Positions 1-5,260 of a stretch of DNA of 9,052 bases are shown here, one piece after another. Numbering within the stretch: the first letter of the stretch is position 1; each line of letters starts with the position of its first letter. The notes below the pieces were generated by a model that worked only from the letters and a program-made list of their open reading frames with translations, was not told where the DNA came from and did not search any database. The position numbers were made by a program, and so were the translations under genes. Source of the DNA: JBMNNU01 sp050942695 (GTDB taxonomy: Bacteria > Chloroflexota > UBA6077); the NCBI GenBank assembly GCA_050942695.1, contig JBMNNU010000126.1, positions 1 through 9,052 of the forward strand, in the 5' to 3' direction.

Positions 1-196
1 CGAGTACTTAGACGCCACAATCCCGGAGCGCATTCACTGTCGCCCCTATTACACCCGGATATTTCCCGGTTTGTCGTCATTAGATCTAGACACCACCTCC
101 TCTCTCTGGGTCCTGAGTCCTGTTCTGAGTGCTGAGTGCTAGGTGCTGTTCCCTTGCGCCTGTTGCCTGCTACTCTGTGCCTGTGAGCGTCAAAAC
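1..196. other. Left-edge spacer; possible start or remnant of a further minus-strand frame
   Basis: No complete gene is visible. On the minus strand an AGGAGG (96-101) precedes an ATG at 80-78 whose frame stays open to the left edge, but the 15-nt spacing is too long for a confident start and the 26 residues look unlike protein. A neighbouring minus frame, running from a stop at 79-77 to a TAA at 10-8, reads more naturally (PGVIGATVNALRDCGV), which could be a decayed or frameshifted gene end. The palindrome TAGATCTA lies at 81-88. A degenerate heptamer repeat fills about 114-146. No terminator hairpin is obvious after the GntR gene. Confidence 0.3.
114..146. repeat. Degenerate CTGAGTG-type heptamer repeat
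   Basis: Units of seven bases are visible: TGAGTCC (114-120), a shortened TGTTC (121-125), TGAGTGC (126-132), TGAGTGC (133-139) and TAGGTGC (140-146). The pattern then fades into TG-rich sequence. Such short CTGAGTG arrays are, from memory, common in intergenic DNA of some Chloroflexota. The role is unknown; slippage-prone spacer DNA is the simplest reading. Confidence 0.5.
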
Positions 197-943
197 TCAA
201 TAAGCTGTTCCCTTCGGCTTCCTCTTGAGGCTCACCTGGTAGGAGTAGCGATCTGCGCGATAGTAAGTTGTGGAGTGCTCCACAGGCCTATCGCTGATCG
301 AGTAAGCAACCCTCATCATCAACAGGATCGGTTTGCCCTTCTGTATGCCGAGGTGCCGAGCCACGAACTCATCTGCAATTGTGGACTCGATGGTCTGGTT
401 TGCACGATCAAGCTCTATCCCGAGCTCATCTTCCATCAGCGTATAGAGCGGCTGCTCCAGATCTCTCTCCATCAATCTCTCGCCGATATCACCGGGGCAT
501 TGAGAGATGTCGAGTGCCATGGGCTCCCCGTCGGCGAGCCTGAGGCGAACCATACGCAGTACCTTTTCGCCCTCTGCCAGATAAAGCTTGGCGCCGATCT
601 CGCCGTCCGGCAGCACCATCTCTGCCGAGATCAGCTTGGTGCTCGGAACTAGGCCTCGCTGGATCATCTCTTCGGAGAAACCGGTCAGGGTACCTAGCTC
701 CTGCCGGATGCATTTGCGGCGCACGAAGGTGCCGATCCCATGCTGCCGATAGAGAAGTCCCTCATGTACCAGGCTGCCCATTGCTTGCCGAACGGTAGCA
801 CGACTAACGCCGTACCGCTCCATCAACTCCTGCTCGGTGGGCACGGTGTCACCCGGTTTGAGAGCCCCCTTCTCAATCTGTTGGACCAGTTGTATGCGGA
901 GCTGCGCATACAACGGTACATGGCTGGACCGGTCGAGTCTCAT
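197..943 (-). CDS. GntR-family transcriptional regulator, HutC subfamily (wHTH + UTRA)
   Basis: A cytoplasmic DNA-binding repressor or activator of 248 residues, the usual length for the HutC subfamily. Residues about 9-77 form the GntR winged helix: PLYAQL, then the recognition region GDTVPTEQELMERYGVSRAT, then the wing ending in GTFV. Residues about 95-240 form the UTRA effector domain, with a family-typical end (RPVEHSTTYYRADRYSYQV). UTRA domains usually bind a small metabolite that releases DNA; the ligand cannot be read from this sequence. The ATG at 943 is preferred over an in-frame TTG at 946 because AAGGAG (951-956) lies 7 nt from the ATG and only 4 nt from the TTG. The gene follows the UROD-family gene by 18 bp on the same strand, so the two are probably co-transcribed. 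The regulator may control its own operon, with the dyads at 2094-2214 as candidate operators (inference). Confidence 0.93.
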   Translation of the reverse strand: MRLDRSSHVPLYAQLRIQLVQQIEKGALKPGDTVPTEQELMERYGVSRATVRQAMGSLVHEGLLYRQHGIGTFVRRKCIRQELGTLTGFSEEMIQRGLVPSTKLISAEMVLPDGEIGAKLYLAEGEKVLRMVRLRLADGEPMALDISQCPGDIGERLMERDLEQPLYTLMEDELGIELDRANQTIESTIADEFVARHLGIQKGKPILLMMRVAYSISDRPVEHSTTYYRADRYSYQVSLKRKPKGTAY

Positions 944-950
944 CAATGGT

Positions 951-956
951 CTCCTT
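951..956 (-). promoter_or_regulatory. Ribosome binding site of the GntR gene (decides the start)
   Basis: The minus strand reads AAGGAG here, 7 nt before the ATG at 943 and 4 nt before the alternative TTG at 946. The spacing favours the ATG. The site lies in the 18-bp gap after the UROD-family stop codon. Confidence 0.7.
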
Positions 957-961
957 ATCTA

Positions 962-2038
962 TTAACTGGCCAGGCTACCCGCTGTGCGGTACATGGCCAG
1001 GATATTCGCCAGTGGGGTCGACGGCTGGATAGCGTGGCTCGGCCCCAGGATCAGCCCGCCGTCGCGGAACAGCTCCAGACGAAGCAGCACCTCCCGCTCC
1101 ACATCCTGAACCGTTCCATTTATCAAAGTGGTCTGGACACACATGCTGCTGCAGAAGTTAAGGCGGCTGCCGAACTCCGCGTGCAGCTCGCGGAGATCCA
1201 TGTTGGCCGCAGACACCTGGACCACCTGGAGTATGTCCAGGCCGATTTCTATCAACCTAGGTAGCAGCGGGCGCACGGAACCACAGGAGTGCATCATGGT
1301 TTTGGCGCCGTAGCGGTGAACCATGTCGAAGAACTCGCCAAACTTCGGGGCGAAGAGCCTGTCGAAGCTGCGAGGACTGATGATCGGGGCAAGCTGGGTA
1401 CCAAGATCCTCCCCACAGTAGACGATGTCTATCAACCCTTCTGCCGCTTTCAGCACCCGCTCGACCATCTCCAGATGGAACTTGAACTTGATGTCCATCA
1501 GCTTGAGGAGAACCGGGTCGTCGACTGCGATGCCCATCAGGACGTTTTCCATCCCCCTGACGTGAGACAGGCTGTTCATGAAGTCCAAGACCCCGGCCTT
1601 GCCGTGGTATCTGGCGTAATCGCCCCATCTCTGGCACTGGGCTTTGATAGTGGAGTAATCGAACCAATCGGGGCTGGGGAAGGTGAAGCGATCTAATTCG
1701 TCGGGGTCTTCGATACCCTCGAAAGGGCGGTGGACCACCTCGGCGTACGCGCCCCCAGGAACCTCCACATATCTGTAGCGTGCGCCGACAGGCCACAAAC
1801 GGGTGGGCCAGCCGAACTCGATGGTGCCGTCGGGGTGCAGCCTGGATTTTGGACCGAGGTATACGGGCTGGATCGACCGCAGATCGTCGCCTAGGCAATC
1901 CAGGAGAGACAGTTCGTCTGAAACCCCGAAGAACGCCATCAATTGGGAGTTGACGACCGGCTCGGCCTCGTGCCTGACAGGGATTCGATCGTAGCCCTCG
2001 CGAGAGAGGGCGCTGAGGACGCGCTCACGGTGGTTCAT
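962..2038 (-). CDS. Uroporphyrinogen decarboxylase superfamily protein, probable methylcobamide-type methyltransferase
   Basis: A 358-residue cytoplasmic TIM-barrel protein. The N-terminus (NHRERVLSALSREGYDRIPV) is the standard opening of this superfamily. Residues 207-233 (YCGEDLGTQ, then ISPRSFDRLFAPKF) and the C-terminal segment GPSHAIQPSTPLANILAMY (332-350) are also typical. It carries HSCG (H250, C252) followed by Cys296 and Cys300. An H-x-C...C pattern is the zinc site of methylcobamide:thiol methyltransferases such as MtaA/MtbA, so methyl-group transfer is likelier than haem synthesis. The substrate is unknown, and no corrinoid protein is encoded nearby. The ATG is chosen because it gives the family N-terminus; its ribosome binding site is weak (G-run at 2049-2054, 10 nt away). 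The GntR gene follows 18 bp downstream. The position often occupied by a GGID-type motif reads FCSSMCVQ (295-302), so the third zinc ligand could be C296 or C300. Confidence 0.88.
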   Translation of the reverse strand: MNHRERVLSALSREGYDRIPVRHEAEPVVNSQLMAFFGVSDELSLLDCLGDDLRSIQPVYLGPKSRLHPDGTIEFGWPTRLWPVGARYRYVEVPGGAYAEVVHRPFEGIEDPDELDRFTFPSPDWFDYSTIKAQCQRWGDYARYHGKAGVLDFMNSLSHVRGMENVLMGIAVDDPVLLKLMDIKFKFHLEMVERVLKAAEGLIDIVYCGEDLGTQLAPIISPRSFDRLFAPKFGEFFDMVHRYGAKTMMHSCGSVRPLLPRLIEIGLDILQVVQVSAANMDLRELHAEFGSRLNFCSSMCVQTTLINGTVQDVEREVLLRLELFRDGGLILGPSHAIQPSTPLANILAMYRTAGSLAS

Positions 2039-2093
2039 CGGTAAGCATCCCCCCGATTCTGCTATTCGCTGCGATGTGCGATTAAACGCCGGT

Positions 2094-2214
2094 TGGTACC
2101 AGCCATTACTTGATAGGTATTAATTGATGCATCCGAGCAATCCGGGCGCCGCCGGGTAACGGCTTTCGACATAACAATATGTCGTTATGACGTCCTGAAC
2201 ACAGTACACCTGTG
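2094..2214. promoter_or_regulatory. Cluster of dyad-symmetric sites, candidate operators
   Basis: Three inverted repeats lie close together. TGGTACCA (2094-2101) is perfect and sits about 55 bp before the UROD-family ATG. CGACATA-acaa-TATGTCG (2167-2184) is a perfect 7-bp dyad, overlapped by CATAAC...GTTATG (2170-2175 with 2184-2189) and followed by GACGTC (2189-2194). CACAG-tacac-CTGTG (2200-2214) is a third. None is followed by a T-run, so operators are likelier than terminators. GntR-family regulators bind dyads of this size, and one is encoded in the adjacent operon; that link is inference. Confidence 0.4.
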
Positions 2215-2320
2215 GGGCTCGGCTGTCAAGAGCTTCTTCATTGAAAATATGACCTGTTGCGGGATGAATTGGGAGAGGGGTGTACGGAATGGACGATGTG
2301 GAGGAAACGGACGGGGCAAG

Positions 2321-2381
2321 TTGGAGAGATTGAGCGAACAAATACAATTTTATTGACTTTTGGCCACCCTTGTAGTAGCAT
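2321..2381 (+). promoter_or_regulatory. Candidate sigma-70-type promoters for the aminotransferase
   Basis: Two overlapping candidates are visible. TTGGAG (2321-2326), a 16-nt spacer and TACAAT (2343-2348) has a near-consensus -10. TTGACT (2353-2358), a 17-nt spacer and TAGCAT (2376-2381) has the better -35. Either would give a leader of about 140-170 nt. Both are by-eye matches only. Confidence 0.35.
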
Positions 2382-2524
2382 CGATTTACGGCCTCTCTCC
2401 GCTTTCGCCTGCCGGCAGCTCGGCAGCCGCCAAAGCCTGACAGCGTAGCCCAGAGGGGAGATGATCTCAGCGACTTATCTTCGCGTACCAAGTAGAGATA
2501 ACGATTCGATAGGGAGAAAAGGGT

Positions 2525-3868
2525 ATGGCAAGTCCGACAAGCATAGCTAAGATGCAAACAGAGGTCCCTGGGCCAAAAGGTCGGGTGCTGGCAGAGCGAA
2601 GGGCTCGCTTCGTGCCTCGGGGAATCGGCACCTCGGTACCCACCTTCGCCGCCCGCGGAAAGGGGGCTCTCCTCGAGGATGTAGACGGCAACCGCTACAT
2701 CGACTTCGCCGGTGGTATCGGCGTTCTCAACGTAGGCCACGCAAACGCTGAGGTGGTAGAGGCGATCAAGGAGCAGGCAGAGCGATTCCTCCACACCTGC
2801 TTCTCGGTGATGATGTACGAATCCTACATCGAGCTGGCCCAGCGGCTCACCGAGATCACCCCCGGCAGCCACGCCAAGAAGGCGATGATGGTCAACAGCG
2901 GCGCCGAGGCTGTGGAGAACGCGGTGAAGATCGCACGCTACGCCACGGGAAGACCTGGTATCGTCGCTTTCGACAGCGCCTTCCACGGCCGCACCATGCT
3001 GACCATGACCCTGACTGGCAAGGTGGATCCCTACAAGTACGGTTTCGGCCCCGCGGCCCCGGAGGTGTACCAGGTGCCGGCCCCTTACTGCTACCGATGC
3101 CCCTGCCACTTGGAATACCCTTCCTGCGGAGTCGAGTGTCTCTCTCTCCTGCGCACAGCCCTGAAATCCCGCATAGCCCCAGACAAGGTGGCCGCGGTGA
3201 TTATCGAGCCGGTGCTGGGCGAGGGCGGCTTCATCGTGCCCCCTCCGGAGTTTCTCCAATCGCTTAGACAGTACTGCACCGAGAACGGTATCCTGTTGAT
3301 CGCCGACGAGGTCCAGACTGGCTTCGGGCGAACCGGCAAGATGTTCGCGATCGAGCACAGCGGGGTGGAGCCCGACCTGATGACCCTGGCCAAATCGCTG
3401 GGTGGCGGTCTCCCTATCAGCGCTGTCGTCGGCAGAGCTGAGCTGATGGATGCGCCTCACCTGGGCTCCTTGGGGGGCACCTACGGCGGGAACCCCTTGA
3501 GCTGCGTGGCCGCTCTCAAAGTGATCGAGATCATGGAGCGGGAGAACTACCCGGCCAAGGCCGAGGCTATCGGCAGGGCGCTGCGAGCCCGTTTCGAGGC
3601 CTTCCACGAGCGATATCGGATCGTGGGGGATGTGCGGGGGCTAGGCGCCATGCTCGCGATAGAGCTTGTGCGCGACCGGAAGACGAAGGAGCCGGCCGAC
3701 AAGGAGACCAGCGCCATACTCAAGGAGGCCTACAAACGGGGGTTGATCACCATCAAGGCCGGGCTGTACGACAATGTAATCAGGGTGCTGGTGCCCCTGG
3801 TAGCGGAGGAAGAGGTGATTCAGGAGGGGCTGGACATCCTTGAGGAGTCAATCAAGGCTGTAGGCTGA
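2525..3868 (+). CDS. Class III PLP-dependent aminotransferase (4-aminobutyrate / acetylornithine type)
   Basis: A cytoplasmic 447-residue fold-type I transaminase that moves an amino group from an omega-amino donor to a 2-oxo acid. Length and motif order fit GabT-like enzymes. Visible features are EDVDGNRYIDFAGGIGVLNVGH (51-72), the phosphate-binding NSGAEAVE (124-131), the aromatic FHGRT (153-157), IIEPV (226-230), the cofactor-contacting DEVQTGFGRTG (261-271), the PLP Schiff-base lysine K290 in TLAKSLGGG, and GGTYGGNP (317-324). A cysteine cluster (C189, C192, C194, C201, C205) follows PAPY; a similar Cys-rich PYCYRCP stretch occurs, as I recall, in a subset of these enzymes. The exact donor (4-aminobutyrate, ornithine or another) cannot be decided. 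The start is supported by GGGAG at 2512-2516, 8 nt before the ATG. The gene stands alone on the plus strand and ends at a strong terminator. It is divergent from the UROD operon and shares its spacer. Confidence 0.93.
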   Translation: MASPTSIAKMQTEVPGPKGRVLAERRARFVPRGIGTSVPTFAARGKGALLEDVDGNRYIDFAGGIGVLNVGHANAEVVEAIKEQAERFLHTCFSVMMYESYIELAQRLTEITPGSHAKKAMMVNSGAEAVENAVKIARYATGRPGIVAFDSAFHGRTMLTMTLTGKVDPYKYGFGPAAPEVYQVPAPYCYRCPCHLEYPSCGVECLSLLRTALKSRIAPDKVAAVIIEPVLGEGGFIVPPPEFLQSLRQYCTENGILLIADEVQTGFGRTGKMFAIEHSGVEPDLMTLAKSLGGGLPISAVVGRAELMDAPHLGSLGGTYGGNPLSCVAALKVIEIMERENYPAKAEAIGRALRARFEAFHERYRIVGDVRGLGAMLAIELVRDRKTKEPADKETSAILKEAYKRGLITIKAGLYDNVIRVLVPLVAEEEVIQEGLDILEESIKAVG

Positions 3869-3880
3869 ATAAAAAAATCC

Positions 3881-3923
3881 AAAAGGGGCTGGGTCTGTTG
3901 AGGTTGGACTCAGCCCCCTTTTT
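3881..3923. terminator. Bidirectional rho-independent terminator
   Basis: A long stem forms between 3881-3895 (AAAAGGGGCTGGGTC) and 3907-3923 (GACTCAGCCCCC followed by five T), with an 11-nt loop. It has one G-U pair and one extra C. On the plus strand the T-run ends the aminotransferase transcript 13 nt after its stop. On the minus strand the A-rich sequence at 3871-3884 becomes a T-run, so it can also end the TctC/phosphodiesterase transcript, whose stop is at 3999. Confidence 0.85.
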
Positions 3924-3998
3924 GGTTACACATCCACCGATAAACCTTTTGGGAGGATGGGCAGGGGAAATGATACAGGCTATCTGTTCTAACCGGCT

Positions 3999-5126
3999 TT
4001 ACTGCGTTTTACCCAATTCCATCAAGAGTTTAACTTGACTCTCGGCCTCACCCCACCAGTTGTCGAACCACGCCGAGTCCCTATAAGCGATGGTTCTCTT
4101 CTGCTCTGCCATCTTTTTCTTGTGCTCGTCAGTCTCTAGAACGTTCTTGATGGCTCCACTCAGGATGTCAACGATCTCCTTGGGCGTGCCTTTTGGGGCA
4201 TATACACCCAATGGTGAGGAGAAATAGGCTGGATACCCCTGCTCTTCCGCCGTCTTTACATCTGGCAGGTACTGATTGCGCTCTTTATCCAGAACAGCCA
4301 AGCAGCGTAGCTGCCCTGATAGAATCTGAGGCATGGCATCACCGAGATTTCCAGAGGTAGAGTGCACGTGCCCTCCAGCTACAGCAACGGCTGTAGGACC
4401 ACCCCCCTCGAACTGAACGATGGCGAATTTTGCGCCTGTCACCCTCTGCAGTTCGAGAATTATCAGGTGGCCGAGAGTCCACATCCCTGGAGAACCAGCC
4501 TTGATCTCGTCAGGGTTAGCTTTGGCTGCTTCGATGAAGTCCTTTAACCCCCCGAACTCGCTATCATGTTTTACCGAAAGATTGCCGGGCTCTATGCTGT
4601 GCACCGCCACTGGCTGGAGATCCTCGCGCCCATAAGCAGCCTTGCGATCCGGATCTAGATAGGTAGTAAGGATAGGTACCATAACACTATAGGCAATGGT
4701 GTAGCCATCAGGCTTAGCTTTGGCCAACTCCGTAGTGCCTACCTGACCACTGGCACCTCCCTTATTGACCACATTCACGGGAATCCCCATTTCCTTTTCA
4801 AGACCAGCCGCCAGAAGCCTGGCACTAACATCGCTAGAACCTCCAGCCGGCCATGGAACTATGAGATTAATGTATTTGCCTTTTTGAGGGAAATCCGTTG
4901 TCTTGGAGGCCGCAGGCTGTTGAGACGAAGCCTTGGTGGGTTCGGCTGGCTTGATCGGCTCCGCAGCTTTTGTTGGTGCTGGGGCTTTCGTGGGCTCCTC
5001 CGCCTTCGCTTGAGCAGCAGGCGGTTTGGTGGTGGGAGTTGGAGCAGGCGCCCCCTGACCACATCCCGCCATAAGAAGACTCGCCACGCCAAGGATAGCT
5101 ACTAGGACAAAACGCGCTCGTTTCAC
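3999..5126 (-). CDS. TctC/Bug-family tripartite tricarboxylate transporter substrate-binding lipoprotein
   Basis: A 375-residue extracytoplasmic solute receptor. The N-terminus is a lipoprotein signal: MKRAR, a hydrophobic stretch, then LMAGC with C22 as the lipidated cysteine. Residues about 25-78 form a flexible linker rich in Pro, Thr, Lys and Ala with repeated (E/A)PTKA units, probably a spacer from the membrane. The TctC/Bug core follows: IVPWPAGGSSDVSARLL (89-105) and a ligand-loop region VNKGGASGQVGTTELAKAKPDGYT (120-143). Bug proteins usually bind carboxylates such as tri- or dicarboxylates; the ligand here is unknown. The start codon is GTG, supported by AAGGAG (5133-5138) at 6-nt spacing. 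No TctA or TctB membrane gene is in the window, so it is an orphan receptor or its partners lie elsewhere. It lies 124 bp downstream of the phosphodiesterase gene on the same strand and may be co-transcribed with it. Confidence 0.92.
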   Translation of the reverse strand: MKRARFVLVAILGVASLLMAGCGQGAPAPTPTTKPPAAQAKAEEPTKAPAPTKAAEPIKPAEPTKASSQQPAASKTTDFPQKGKYINLIVPWPAGGSSDVSARLLAAGLEKEMGIPVNVVNKGGASGQVGTTELAKAKPDGYTIAYSVMVPILTTYLDPDRKAAYGREDLQPVAVHSIEPGNLSVKHDSEFGGLKDFIEAAKANPDEIKAGSPGMWTLGHLIILELQRVTGAKFAIVQFEGGGPTAVAVAGGHVHSTSGNLGDAMPQILSGQLRCLAVLDKERNQYLPDVKTAEEQGYPAYFSSPLGVYAPKGTPKEIVDILSGAIKNVLETDEHKKKMAEQKRTIAYRDSAWFDNWWGEAESQVKLLMELGKTQ

Positions 5127-5132
5127 CTTTGT

Positions 5133-5138
5133 CTCCTT
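5133..5138 (-). promoter_or_regulatory. Ribosome binding site supporting a GTG start
   Basis: The minus strand reads AAGGAG, 6 nt before the GTG at 5126. The GTG also gives a complete lipoprotein signal peptide, so the non-ATG start is well supported. Confidence 0.75.
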
Positions 5139-5207
5139 TTTCGATACTGAACGCTACAACTACTGTCCTGTAGGAATCGACATGGGTTGCCATATAGTCG
5201 AAGTCCC

Positions 5208-5260
5208 AGGGCTAGCAGAACTGCCAGCCCTTACACCCTAGGAATATCTCCTAGCAGGGT
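5208..5260 (-). other. Two adjacent hairpins at the end of the phosphodiesterase gene
   Basis: AGGGCT (5208-5213) pairs with AGCCCT (5226-5231), with two further pairs inside after one mismatch. A second stem, ACCCTAGGA (5235-5243) with TCCTA...GGGT (5249-5253 and 5257-5260), has a 3-nt bulge and spans the TAG stop at 5251-5253. Neither has a T-run on the minus strand, so intrinsic termination is doubtful. They may instead mark an mRNA-stabilising or attenuating structure between the two genes. Confidence 0.35.

Larger units (their letters stand above)
2039..2524. other. Divergent intergenic region between the UROD-family gene and the aminotransferase
   Basis: This 486-bp spacer has no credible gene. 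The UROD-proximal half holds a cluster of dyads (2094-2214). The other half holds candidate plus-strand promoters (2321-2381) and two potential leader hairpins. One is CTGCCG/CGGCAG (2409-2414 with 2421-2426, 6-nt loop). The other is TTATCT/AGATAA (2475-2480 with 2496-2501), the last arm ending just before the ribosome binding site. CCTCT (2392-2396) can also pair with AGAGG (2452-2456) to enclose the first hairpin. I could not match this to a known riboswitch class. No convincing minus-strand promoter was found. Confidence 0.6.

Noticed and set aside
143..652. 169-codon plus-strand open frame
   Set aside because: It overlaps the GntR regulator in antisense and has no recognisable motif; the Cys-rich start is translated repeat DNA.
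944..946. TTG as the start of the GntR gene
   Set aside because: It is only 4 nt from the ribosome binding site, and the following ATG has better spacing and matches the family length.
1257..1898. 213-codon minus-strand frame
   Set aside because: An Arg/Pro-rich out-of-frame reading of the UROD-family gene, whose own frame has clear family motifs.
2120..3607. 495-codon open frame on the minus strand over most of the aminotransferase and its upstream region
   Set aside because: It is antisense to a gene with all catalytic motifs of a known family, its translation resembles no family, and it runs through a spacer with promoter-like elements. It is a GC-driven shadow.
4859..5193. Two minus-strand frames (4859-5092 and 4867-5193) around the lipoprotein start
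   Set aside because: They are out-of-frame readings of the repetitive PTKA linker and signal peptide of the TctC gene.
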